A stretch of 48,013 nucleotides of DNA from Cohaesibacter sp. (GTDB lineage: Bacteria; Pseudomonadota; Alphaproteobacteria; Rhizobiales; Cohaesibacteraceae): contig JAOXSH010000072.1 in NCBI GenBank assembly GCA_025800145.1, positions 1 through 48,013 on the forward strand. Reading direction: 5' to 3'. The notes beneath the pieces are model-generated. The model was not told the origin of the DNA. It ran no database searches and saw only the letters and a list, made by a program, of their open reading frames with translations. The position numbers were made by a program, and so were the translations under genes. Below are positions 17,218 through 25,307 of the stretch, piece after piece (positions within the stretch are counted from its first letter, which is position 1; each line of letters starts with the position of its first letter).

Positions 17218-19355
17218 CCGCGTGAGCGTCTGCCACCGCGACGGCGGGGCTTGTCACTGCCCTCAACGGTTGCAGGTACAAAGGCAGGCAATTCGCGTTG
17301 ACTGCGCAGCAAGGGATAAGGGTCGACCTTGTTGGGGAAGGCCATGGCATTGACAAAATGTTCCTGAAAACGTGGCTCGACTGCGGTTTCAATCTTTTCG
17401 ATATCATACACGGCTTGCTCAATTTCGCGTCTGGCATCCCGGCTGACCAGAGCTTTGCGCGCTCCGGTGCCTGCCGCATTGCCCACACCAGAGACCGCGT
17501 CCAGCGAGCAATCAGGGATTAGGCCCAAAATCATCGCATAATCTGGATCGATGAAAGAGCCAAAGGCCCCAGCCAGTTTGATGCGGTCGAGCTTGTCGAC
17601 CCCCATCTTTTCCATCAGCAATTTTGCCCCGGCATAAAGGGCGGCTTTGGCCAGTTGAATGGCACGGACATCGGTTTGTTTGATGGTCAGTGGCACGGTG
17701 CCATCCCACAGACGATATTGATAGGTGCGGCCATCCTGTTCAATGCGCGAGCTGCGCTCTGCCATATGGGGCTGCACCACCCCGTCGCTGGAAAGGATGC
17801 CACACAGATACATTTCAGCAATGATTTCAACAATGCCAGAGCCACAAATGCCGGTGACACCAACCTTGTCAATTTCTTCTGCAAATTCCGGCTCATCAGA
17901 CCAATGGTCCACGCCAATCACCTTGATGCGTGGCTCCAGAGTTGTGCGATTGATCCGCACGCGCTCAATCGCACCGGGCGCGGCACGCTGGCCACAGGAA
18001 ATTTCCGCCCCTTCAAAGGCCGGTCCTGTTGGTGATGAGGCGGCCATCAGGCGCTCTTTATTGCCAAGCAAAATCTCGGCATTGGTGCCCACATCAATGA
18101 TCAATGTTGTCTCATCGCTTTTATAGGGTTCTTCCGCCAGCGCAACGGCGGCGGCATCGGCCCCCACATGCCCGGCAATGCAGGGCAGCACATAGACTTT
18201 GCCCGCCGGATGCAAGGACATGCCAATATCACGGGCCGGAATCACCTGCGCATCTGACAGGGACAGAGCAAAAGGCGCCCCCCCCAATTCTACCGGATCA
18301 ATGCCAAGAAAAATATGATGCATGACCGGGTTGGCCACGATGGTCATTTCCAGAATGTCTTCTGAAGTCAGACCCACTTGCCCGGCCAATTTGCCAATCA
18401 GAACATTGAGGGCATCGCGCACAGACTTGACCAGATCGGGCAAACGACCGGGATTCATCTGCACATAGGAGACCCGCGACATCAAATCTTCGCCAAAGCG
18501 GATTTGCGGATTGGCTGTACCGGAAGACGCAACCGCGCGGCCATTGCTGAGATCACAAAGATGGGCGGCAATGGTGGTTGAGCCAATATCCACCGCAAGG
18601 CCATAGCCGCGCTTTTTCTGGCCCGGCCAGAGCGCGATAATGGTGGGTGGAACCGTGACATCTTCATAAATGGCGGCTGTTACCTGCCATTTGCCTTTGC
18701 GCAACGTGGTTTGCAAATTGGCAAAAAGGGATGGGTCCATCGTGATCTGATCCAGACCAGTGGCGAGTTTGAGAACCCGAATAAGGCGGTTGGCATCGCT
18801 CTCGCCCTTTTCCATATCCGGCTCTTCGACGCCAACACAAACCAGTCGCGTGGCCGGATTTGGTTTGATCGTGAGTTTTTCTGCGCGCTTGCGAACAACC
18901 TGCGCATTGATCTGCACATCTTGTGGCACATCGACCACAAGATCGCCTTGTACTGTTGCGGTACAGGACAGGCGGCGACCTTCTTTCATAAAGCGCTTGC
19001 TGGAATAGCGCGCTTCCAAATCCCCAAAGGCGCTGAGATTGTCACTGGTGGAGCGAATGCCGTCTTTGGCAAAAGTGCCTTCCGAGACTTCGATCTGACA
19101 GCGGCCACAAATGCCGCGTCCCCCACAGACCGATTCGATATAGACACCCAGCGAACGAGCCGCATCCAGCACCGAGGTGCCATGGGCAAAGCGTCCACGT
19201 TTTCCGCTTGGCTGGAAGACCACCAAAGGATCTTTGGTGGCAGCAGCAGATGCTGACGCTGGTTTGTTGCTGTTGCCAGCGGCCTCATTTCCTTGGTCTG
19301 GCAAAGAAGAATTGGCGTCACTGTCAGCTGTTTCAGAGGTGATTTGGTCCGTCAC
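17214..19355 (-). CDS. Reductive activator of corrinoid proteins (RACE/RamA-like, 2Fe-2S + ASKHA)
   Basis: A 713-residue protein with an N-terminal 2Fe-2S ferredoxin domain (cysteines 77, 83, 86 and 131; CGGRGICGRC) followed by a long ASKHA-type ATPase region (DUF4445): GLAVDIGSTTIAAHLCDL near 260, LIIDVGTNAEILL near 425, GICGSGIVE near 510 and KLAGAFGSF near 600. Such proteins use ATP to return inactive cob(II)alamin to cob(I)alamin on corrinoid methyltransferase partners, which is the job expected here. The first ~40 residues are a low-complexity Ser/Ala/Asn-rich leader. Translation starts at a GTG (19353-19355) after GAGGT. The C-terminus is KPRRRGGRRSRG, another Arg/Gly tail, and the stop codon lies in the tip of a MITE-like element. 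Confidence 0.9.
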   Translation of the reverse strand: MTDQITSETADSDANSSLPDQGNEAAGNSNKPASASAAATKDPLVVFQPSGKRGRFAHGTSVLDAARSLGVYIESVCGGRGICGRCQIEVSEGTFAKDGIRSTSDNLSAFGDLEARYSSKRFMKEGRRLSCTATVQGDLVVDVPQDVQINAQVVRKRAEKLTIKPNPATRLVCVGVEEPDMEKGESDANRLIRVLKLATGLDQITMDPSLFANLQTTLRKGKWQVTAAIYEDVTVPPTIIALWPGQKKRGYGLAVDIGSTTIAAHLCDLSNGRAVASSGTANPQIRFGEDLMSRVSYVQMNPGRLPDLVKSVRDALNVLIGKLAGQVGLTSEDILEMTIVANPVMHHIFLGIDPVELGGAPFALSLSDAQVIPARDIGMSLHPAGKVYVLPCIAGHVGADAAAVALAEEPYKSDETTLIIDVGTNAEILLGNKERLMAASSPTGPAFEGAEISCGQRAAPGAIERVRINRTTLEPRIKVIGVDHWSDEPEFAEEIDKVGVTGICGSGIVEIIAEMYLCGILSSDGVVQPHMAERSSRIEQDGRTYQYRLWDGTVPLTIKQTDVRAIQLAKAALYAGAKLLMEKMGVDKLDRIKLAGAFGSFIDPDYAMILGLIPDCSLDAVSGVGNAAGTGARKALVSRDARREIEQAVYDIEKIETAVEPRFQEHFVNAMAFPNKVDPYPLLRSQRELPAFVPATVEGSDKPRRRGGRRSRG

Positions 19356-19611
19356 GTTTTACCTCATCATGATTGAGATGACCAAAGAAGGGAAAAACGC
19401 TTCAAATTTTCTTGTGAAGCTGGCTTGCTATGTTCTTGCGAACGAGCCGGGGAGCCTGCTTCATGATGCCTGAAAGTGAGATGCTGGCAAGGCAAGTTTT
19501 GAAGGAACTTTTCTTTCCCTTGGTACACGGAGCCCGGGTGAAGCATAAAGCGTCCCCCGGGATCTGAATTTTGTAGATCTTTTCCCTCATGCGATAAGGG
19601 AAACGTGCTAT
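19356..19611. other. Spacer between pterin methyltransferase and RACE genes
   Basis: 256 bases with no gene. It has a modest hairpin, TTTCCCT / AGGGAAA (19581-19603), without a U-run, and a CCCGGG pair around 19533-19561. I looked for a cobalamin riboswitch because of the B12-linked neighbours and saw no convincing B12 box. Confidence 0.4.
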
Positions 19612-20526
19612 TCATTTTGCAGGACGCGCGCGACGACCGCCACGACGACGACCACCGCCGGCCTCATCAGCAGCTGCAGCTGCCGGGTCACGGTTGGCCT
19701 TGATCCAGGCCATGCAATCCGGGTCCACGCCGTTTAGAACGTCGGCGGCGCGAATGCCGTCCAGCTCTTCTTTATGCAGCGGGTTCATAATGGCAGAAGT
19801 CATGCCAGCAACAGACGCCATGGCAAGGAAATGCGCATTCATCACATGGCGGTTCGGAATGCCAAAGGAAATGTTGGAGGCACCACAGGTGGAATTGACC
19901 TTCAACTCTTCTTTCAGACGGCGTAGAAGGTGGAAAACCTGCTTGCCTGCATCATTCATCGCGCCAATTGGCATAACCAGCGGGTCAACCACAACGTCAG
20001 CTGCCGGGATGCCATGATCCTGAGCGCGCTCAACAATCTTCTTGGCCACTTCAAAGCGCACATCCGGGTCGGTGGAAATGCCGGTCTCATCATTGGAGAT
20101 GGCAACAACAGCAGCGCCATATTTCTTGACCAATGGCAGAACGCGCTCAAGGCTTTCATCTTCACCGGTGACAGAATTGACCAATGCCTTGCCCTGATAA
20201 ACAGACAGGCCCGCTTCCAGAGCGTCAATGATAGAGCTGTCGATACAGATTGGCACATCAACCAATGACTGAACCAGCTTGATGGTTTCGGCCAAAATGG
20301 CTGGCTCGTCTGCCAGTGGAATACCGGCATTGACATCGAGCATATGCGCGCCTGCAGCAACCTGAGCCAGAGCATCGGCCTTAACGGTCTCGAAATTACC
20401 CTCTTTCATTTCGGCAGCAAGTTTCTTGCGGCCTGTTGGGTTGATGCGTTCGCCAATGATGCAAAATGGCTGGTCAAAGCCGATGATGACTTCCTGCTTA
20501 TGGGAGCTCACGATTGTTTTTGTCAT
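19612..20526 (-). CDS. Methyltetrahydrofolate:corrinoid (pterin-binding) methyltransferase
   Basis: A 304-residue pterin-binding (DHPS-like) TIM barrel. FCIIGERINPTGRKKLAAEM near residue 21, AHMLDVNAGIP near 60 and STCGASNISFGIPNR near 212 are the marks of the AcsE/MtvA/MtgA-type enzymes and of the folate module of MetH. It would transfer the methyl group between methyl-corrinoid and tetrahydrofolate; in a catabolic setting the direction is toward methyl-THF. The ATG overlaps the stop of the MetF-like gene by four bases (ATGA), so the two are translationally coupled. The C-terminus ends GGGRRRGGRRARPAK, the same kind of basic tail as on three neighbours. The RACE gene follows in the same direction after 256 bases. 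Confidence 0.9.
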   Translation of the reverse strand: MTKTIVSSHKQEVIIGFDQPFCIIGERINPTGRKKLAAEMKEGNFETVKADALAQVAAGAHMLDVNAGIPLADEPAILAETIKLVQSLVDVPICIDSSIIDALEAGLSVYQGKALVNSVTGEDESLERVLPLVKKYGAAVVAISNDETGISTDPDVRFEVAKKIVERAQDHGIPAADVVVDPLVMPIGAMNDAGKQVFHLLRRLKEELKVNSTCGASNISFGIPNRHVMNAHFLAMASVAGMTSAIMNPLHKEELDGIRAADVLNGVDPDCMAWIKANRDPAAAAADEAGGGRRRGGRRARPAK

Positions 20527-21425
20527 GATGCGGCCTCTGTTTTGGAAGGGGATGGATCTGTATTTTGTGTCTGGGCGGACCAGCTGCCACGACTATTCAG
20601 CCAATCGGCAGTTTTGGCAACGCCTCCAAAAGGATAGACGTGAATTTGGGCCAGTGCTCCTGCGCCACCCTTTTGAATGGCCTCCTCAAGCGGCGCAACA
20701 ACACGGTCCGGGTTATAGCCGGTCAGAAGCGGCAGCAGAGATGCGCCTTTCTTCTTTAAGAATTGAACAGAATTATCCAGCCCGACAAGGGCGGCATATT
20801 TCATCAAGGTTGTGGTTTTGGCAGGACCGGCAATGCCCACATGCACGGGGAATTTGTTGCCCCAGCTGTCCAGCTCGCCCAGCCAGTCCAAAATGCGCTT
20901 TGGGTCAAATCCAAACTGGGTGACAATGCGGAATTGTGCATCGCTGGTCTGCGCATAATCATGCTTTTGCATCAAAAAAGAACGGATGGCATCCGGCGTG
21001 ATATCCGGTGCGCCACTTGGATGGCCGGCAACCGCAATATGGGTGATGCCATGCTTGTCAAAGATGCCAGTGCGCATCAAATCCAAGGAGGAGGAAATGG
21101 GGCCGGGTTCCGGCGCTTCCCCTGCAATGGTCAGCACTTCGCGCACACCGGCCTCGCCAACAAGGCGCTCAAGGCGGGCTTCTGCGGCCTCAGCGCTGGC
21201 AAAACGGCGCGCTGCAAAATGAGGCACAGGATTGTGACCGGCTTTGGCAAGGCGTGCATTGCCCGCAATGATCATCTCTTCTGGAACATTGCCAAGATCG
21301 GTTACATAAACGCGACAGCCATTTGGAATCAGATCATAAATGTCATCGCGTTCCACGGCCTGTTTTGGGGAAACTTCAATCGAAGCGGAAAATTTTCCAG
21401 CTTCATTCAAAACTGAATGCGTCAT
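20523..21425 (-). CDS. Methylenetetrahydrofolate reductase family protein (MetF-like)
   Basis: A 300-residue TIM-barrel protein of the MetF/MTHFR family (PF02219), in which FAD mediates methyl-THF/methylene-THF interconversion. Visible are FSASIEVSPKQ near residue 13, GNVPEEMIIAGNARLAKAG near 45, FRIVTQFGFDPKRILDWL near 160 and HVGIAGPAKTTTLMKYA near 195. I use the ATG at 21425, four bases after the preceding stop and after AAAGGAC; upstream in-frame starts run into the preceding gene. Position between the PF13769 and pterin methyltransferase genes suggests a dedicated oxidative role, turning methyl-THF made by the corrinoid route into methylene-THF. Canonical MetF works mostly in the reductive direction, so this is inference. 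Confidence 0.85.
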   Translation of the reverse strand: MTHSVLNEAGKFSASIEVSPKQAVERDDIYDLIPNGCRVYVTDLGNVPEEMIIAGNARLAKAGHNPVPHFAARRFASAEAAEARLERLVGEAGVREVLTIAGEAPEPGPISSSLDLMRTGIFDKHGITHIAVAGHPSGAPDITPDAIRSFLMQKHDYAQTSDAQFRIVTQFGFDPKRILDWLGELDSWGNKFPVHVGIAGPAKTTTLMKYAALVGLDNSVQFLKKKGASLLPLLTGYNPDRVVAPLEEAIQKGGAGALAQIHVYPFGGVAKTADWLNSRGSWSAQTQNTDPSPSKTEAAS

Positions 21426-21429
21426 GCCA

Positions 21430-21735
21430 TCAGTCCTTTTGTTCATAGCCCTTATGGGAGACCAACAGCGCAAGACGGGATGAAGGATAGGCCTCGACCA
21501 ATGCATCACATGCAGTTGCCGCTTCCTGGTCCAGATCATCGGATACATCAACCGGGGCTGCGCGCCGCCAGTCTGCCAGATAGGCTTCGCTATCTTTGGC
21601 ACCATCCGTCATGGCACATTTGTCAATCGCTTTGATAAAGATGTCCGGCAGCTCACGCTTGGCGCTTTTGCGCCCTTTTTTGACAATGACCTGTGCAGGG
21701 ATGTCTCTCCAATAGACGATGATTTTCTGTGCCAA
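21430..21735 (-). CDS. PF13769 'virulence factor' family protein
   Basis: A 101-residue soluble protein that matches the small alphaproteobacterial family labelled 'virulence factor' (PF13769): IIVYWRDIPAQVIVKKGR at the N-terminus, then KRELPDIF and AIDKCAM. The label comes from an old mutant screen and says nothing about biochemistry. Here it is the first gene of an operon with the MetF-like and pterin methyltransferase genes (4-base gap, then a 4-base overlap), which points to a part in corrinoid/folate methyl transfer, perhaps as an accessory subunit. No metal motif or catalytic residue is obvious. The ATG at 21735 has GGAGG just upstream. Confidence 0.8.
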   Translation of the reverse strand: MAQKIIVYWRDIPAQVIVKKGRKSAKRELPDIFIKAIDKCAMTDGAKDSEAYLADWRRAAPVDVSDDLDQEAATACDALVEAYPSSRLALLVSHKGYEQKD

Positions 21736-22041
21736 AATGTCCTCCCGTCAAGGCGCTCCAACCGCCTCAATATTATCTCGTCATATTTCCTGTCCTTGAC
21801 GCAAAGAGCTATCCTGTAGGCGACATGAAAACCTAGAAAAACGGCTCTTGCAGCGCACAAAAGTAGCAAAAATGCGCGTCATTGCGCCAATGTCTTGCGC
21901 ACGACGGTCAATAGCGCAAATTCGACATAAAAATTGAACAGGCGACGAATTTTTCTGCGGATATCAAACACACCTCTGCTGTTTATCCAACACAGCTAGA
22001 CTTATTCGTTGCAGGCAAAATGTAGTCTTATACCAACGGGA
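21736..22041 (-). promoter_or_regulatory. Promoter region of the PF13769-metF-pterin methyltransferase operon
   Basis: 306 bases without a gene. Several GCGC-containing motifs cluster here: AGCGCAC at 21852, TGCGCG at 21873, TTGCGC at 21882 and 21895, and AGCGCAAAT at 21913. They may be regulator half-sites, but spacing is irregular (about 10, 13 and 17 bases) and I cannot assign a protein. A degenerate repeat end, TTATACCAACGGG, is at 22028-22040, next to the DUF1638 stop. Confidence 0.4.
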
Positions 22042-22719
22042 TCAGGCTTTTGCCAAAAACTGATTGAGATCACCATAACCGGTCTGGCGTACTTCCAAGG
22101 GCAATTGCAATTTTTCAGCGGCTTCTTGAGCTTTTTGCACCAGATCCTCTTCGGCATTTTGCACCAGATAAACCAGTTTTTCATAATGCTGAAAATAACT
22201 GTCGCGCAATTGCGGGAATCGATCAAGACCAAGCGGGCGAATGACCATACTGTCAAAATGGCGCACCAGAAAATCAGTCAGATAGAAAGAGGTAAATTCT
22301 TCATCGGCATGTTGGGCAAAAATGTCATTGCCACTGAAAAAGGCGTAACAATGGGGGCCATCAAGCCGGGCAATGCCCTCTTCTTTCAGCACTTTGTCCA
22401 GCAAGCCACCGGTGCCACAATCGCCATAGCCGATAAGCAGCTCGTCATAATGGGGGCGATGTTTGTGAATGGCCTGGCGCACAGCATCGGGAATGGCTTC
22501 TGGCTTATTGTGCAAATTGGCGGGCAGGCAAGTCAGGGTCAAATGCTCAAGACCCAGACGCTCCTTGACATCCAGCACTTCGCGGGCCAGAGCACCACAG
22601 GCGATGACAAGGGTTGAATGACTATGCGCTTTTTGCGCAAGCGGCGACACTCCCTCTTTTGGCAAGTCAGAAGCATTGGCTGCTTCTGTCATTGCATTGG
22701 AGAGTGGAGTGTCACGCAT
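22042..22719 (-). CDS. DUF1638 family protein
   Basis: A 225-residue protein from the ATG at 22719. It matches DUF1638: LVIACGALAREVLDVKE near residue 38, LTCLPANLHNKPEAI near 63, LLIGYGDCGTGG near 95 and PHCYAFFSG near 123. The conserved Cys, His and Asp suggest a metal or cofactor site, but the function of the family is not known; members are often found next to MttB-type methyltransferases. The start lies four bases after the corrinoid protein's stop, so the two are cotranscribed and probably coupled. A start 39 bases upstream would overlap that gene. Its tight link to the corrinoid protein suggests a role in cofactor loading, repair or methyl transfer (inference). Confidence 0.85.
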   Translation of the reverse strand: MRDTPLSNAMTEAANASDLPKEGVSPLAQKAHSHSTLVIACGALAREVLDVKERLGLEHLTLTCLPANLHNKPEAIPDAVRQAIHKHRPHYDELLIGYGDCGTGGLLDKVLKEEGIARLDGPHCYAFFSGNDIFAQHADEEFTSFYLTDFLVRHFDSMVIRPLGLDRFPQLRDSYFQHYEKLVYLVQNAEEDLVQKAQEAAEKLQLPLEVRQTGYGDLNQFLAKA

Positions 22720-22723
22720 GATT

Positions 22724-23425
22724 TTATCCGGCTGCGAGCTGGTTATGCTTGCGGGCAATCAGATCTTTTGCCATTTCCACAGCTACAGCTGCGTCACGGC
22801 AATACGCATCTGCGCCAATGGCTTCGCCAAATTCTTCGTTCAGCGGTGCACCACCAACCATAACGATATATTTGTCGCGCAGGCCTTTTTCTTCCAGCGT
22901 GTCGATGACAACTTTCATGTAAGGCATGGTCGTGGTCAGCAGAGCGGACATGCCCAGAATGTCTGGCTGATGCTCTTCGAGCGCTTCCAGATAGGTCTCG
23001 ACAGGGATATTGATGCCGATATCGATGACTTCAAAGCCCGCGCCTTCCATCATCATGGAAACGAGGTTTTTGCCGATATCGTGGATGTCGCCCTTAACGG
23101 TGCCAATCACCATTTTGCCCATGCGCGGTGCACCAGCTTCCGCCAGCAAGGGGCGCAAAATGGCCATGCCAGATTTCATGGCATTTGCTGACATCAACAC
23201 TTCAGGGACAAATAGAATGCCATCACGGAAGTCAACGCCAACGATGCGCATTCCTTCCACCAGAGCATCGGTTAAGACCCGGTATGCTTCCCAGCCGCGA
23301 CCCAGAAGGACATTCACGCCTTCTTCAATCTCTTCGGCAAGGCCGTCATACAGGTCATCATGCATCTGGGCCAAAAGCTCTTCGTCGTCAAGCTCTGCCA
23401 GATCGATAATTTCTTCGTCAGACAT
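22724..23425 (-). CDS. Methyltransferase corrinoid protein (B12-binding)
   Basis: A 233-residue two-domain corrinoid carrier of the MtbC/MtgC/MttC type. Residues ~5-95 form the helical cap (EGMRIVGVDFRDGILFVPEVL near 58, here EGMRIVGVDFRDG) and ~100-225 the Rossmann-like B12 domain. The cobalamin signature D-x-H-x-x-G is present as Asp113, His115 and Gly118, where His115 is the lower cobalt ligand; GMSALLTTTM (~160) and VGGAPL complete the site. It should accept methyl groups from the MttB-like enzyme and pass them to the pterin methyltransferase. The ATG at 23425 follows GGAGGAC closely; the frame continues upstream, but that part is not like the family. Confidence 0.95.
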   Translation of the reverse strand: MSDEEIIDLAELDDEELLAQMHDDLYDGLAEEIEEGVNVLLGRGWEAYRVLTDALVEGMRIVGVDFRDGILFVPEVLMSANAMKSGMAILRPLLAEAGAPRMGKMVIGTVKGDIHDIGKNLVSMMMEGAGFEVIDIGINIPVETYLEALEEHQPDILGMSALLTTTMPYMKVVIDTLEEKGLRDKYIVMVGGAPLNEEFGEAIGADAYCRDAAVAVEMAKDLIARKHNQLAAG

Positions 23426-23720
23426 GCAGTCCTCCAGTTGCCGAATGAGAAGTCTAGCCGACAAAATACAGCGTTTATACGAAAGAAGGCTGTCTGCAAT
23501 CCGACATTGCCTTTCTCTCAGAGCGACATTATAGACGAAAATCAATGAATTTTTCGTGTTCTTCGATGGTTTGTATGGAATCATACTGTGCCAACTATCG
23601 CAAAACCAGCATAGCTCAATTGGCAGACAAATGCATTTTGCAATGCAGCATAGAGGCTTGAAACTATTCCATTTCTTGCCCTGCCTGCCCTGACAGAGGT
23701 GAATTCCATTCAAGGGCCTA
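23426..23720. other. Spacer between regulator and corrinoid protein genes
   Basis: 295 bases with no gene. It should carry the promoter of the corrinoid-DUF1638 pair. A tRNA-like string (TAGCTCAATTGGCAGA, 23612-23627) lies here but does not fold as a tRNA. Confidence 0.45.
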
Positions 23721-24767
23721 TTAATCAGGCAGGGCTACCTTGTTGCTCTTGGTGTTTTTGTTGCCGGGCGACCAGAAGAAATTCTGCCTTTCCTTGGTCG
23801 GGGTATGGCCAAAATGTTCCCGATAGCATTTGGTAAAATGCGAGGTGGAGGTGAAGCCACACACCACGGCCACATCCAGAATGGCGCGGTTGGTTCTGCG
23901 CAACAGATCGCGGGCGGCTTCCAGCCTCAGGCGCAAATAATATTGCCCCGGCGTGGTGTCGAAATATTTGCGGAATAGACGCTCCAGCTGTCGCGAGGAA
24001 ATATTCATCATCATCGCCAATTGCTGACAGCTCAAAGGATCTTCAATATGGTCATTCATCGCGGCAATGGTGGCCAGAACATTACGATTGTTGACGCCAA
24101 GGCGGTTTTCCAGATCATAGCGCTGGGTTTCTTCACCGGTGCGAATTTGTTGATGCAGGGTAACTTCGGCAATTTCCTGGGCAAGAGAGACCGATTCGAA
24201 CGTGGCAATATACATCAGCATCATATCAAGGGCGGCCGTTCCCCCGGCGCAGGTCATGCGCTTGCGGTCAATCTCGAAAATATCGTCAGAGACCTCAATC
24301 TCAGGAAATTCTTCCTTAAAGCTGCGCAAATTTTCCCAATGGATGGTGCACCGATAGCCATTGAGCAAATTATATTTGGCCAGCAGATAAGCGGCGGTAC
24401 AAAGAGAACCCAAGATAGCCCCGCGAGCGGCCAGGCCACGCAATTTTTGCCCCAAAAGCGGCGACAGCTCAATGCGCTCGACATCAATGCCGGTGACGAC
24501 AAAGACAAGATCAGCACTATCCAGAGTGTCGAGGGAGGCATTGACGGCAACCTCGATTTCATTGGAAGAGCAGACCGGATTGCCATCCAGACTGTAAAGT
24601 TCCCACTCGAACAATTCGCGTCCCAAAACCCTGTTGGCAAGACGCAAAGGGTCAATGGCTGATGACAATGCAATCATGGAAAAGCGTTCCAGAATGATGA
24701 AAGCAACTTTTTGTGGCTTGTCATCAATTGCACTGCGGGTTTTAAAGCGTGTTTCACCGACGGCCAT
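23721..24767 (-). CDS. GATase1/AraC-family regulator, GbdR-like
   Basis: A 348-residue transcription factor with an inactive class-I glutamine amidotransferase-like sensor domain (~18-195; KVAFIILERFSMIALSSAIDPLRLANR, here FIILERFSMIALSSAIDPL) and a C-terminal pair of AraC helix-turn-helices (~230-330; LSCQQLAMMMNISSRQLERL and the VAVVCGFTSTSHFTKCYREHFG region). This layout is that of GbdR, CdhR and SouR, activators that sense glycine betaine/dimethylglycine, carnitine and sarcosine in Pseudomonas. With a betaine-type BCCT transporter divergent from it and the corrinoid genes downstream, a GbdR-like role is the best guess; the ligand is not proven. The ATG at 24767 gives the normal family length. 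Confidence 0.88.
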   Translation of the reverse strand: MAVGETRFKTRSAIDDKPQKVAFIILERFSMIALSSAIDPLRLANRVLGRELFEWELYSLDGNPVCSSNEIEVAVNASLDTLDSADLVFVVTGIDVERIELSPLLGQKLRGLAARGAILGSLCTAAYLLAKYNLLNGYRCTIHWENLRSFKEEFPEIEVSDDIFEIDRKRMTCAGGTAALDMMLMYIATFESVSLAQEIAEVTLHQQIRTGEETQRYDLENRLGVNNRNVLATIAAMNDHIEDPLSCQQLAMMMNISSRQLERLFRKYFDTTPGQYYLRLRLEAARDLLRRTNRAILDVAVVCGFTSTSHFTKCYREHFGHTPTKERQNFFWSPGNKNTKSNKVALPD

Positions 24768-25307
24768 GTCAGCCCTTCCCTACTCTCTACTCATCATACG
24801 TCAGAGCGGCTCCTTTGCTGCAAGATATGCAGGTCCTCCGAGACTAAAATTGTGTTAAAAATGACCATCTGGCAAGGAAAATTTTCGTGTTCGATGGTCA
24901 GGGCTCCAAGGAAGCTTTTGTCATGAGGCCATTCCCTCTCTTATGACGAGGCCTTTAGAGAGGGATGAGTGCTTTGCAAGATAAGGAAAGGAGTCAATTG
25001 ATTGGCGGCATTTGCGGACAAGACATGCACAAAAACCGCACCAAGTGCGTTAGGTATAAATGCGCAATTAATCCTTAGTTTAATATATCAAAGATTTTTG
25101 TTAAAACCTGTGGGCAATCGAAAATTCATGTTTCAACAAATAAGAAAATAGCGTCTCATTAACCAAACTTCCATCAATTATGACGGATCAAGACATATTA
25201 TTGTCGGTTTTTGACCATTATGTTGTCTGCCAGAGGGTGATCCTAGCTCCAGACCCGTCCTTATTTAGGGAAGGGTTTTATCTGCAATTCACCATTGGGA
25301 GGAGTTA
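24768..25307. promoter_or_regulatory. Divergent promoter region, GbdR-like / BCCT
   Basis: 540 bases between two divergent genes, rich in A and T from about 25050. No coding frame is convincing. A GCGCAA motif is at 25062-25067, and a possible -35 element TTGACC is at 25211-25216. The region probably holds the regulator's own promoter and the transporter promoter with its activator sites, but none can be fixed by eye. Confidence 0.45.

Noticed and set aside
19356-19611. Possible cobalamin riboswitch upstream of the RACE gene
   Set aside because: B12-linked neighbours made this worth a look, but no convincing B12 box or the usual pseudoknot elements were seen.
23605-23670. tRNA-like string (TAGCTCAATTGGCAGA with a TTTTGCAA loop and TTGAAACTATTCC)
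   Set aside because: The D-stem and acceptor stem do not pair and the T arm is not canonical, so it is not a functional tRNA; at most a decayed relic.
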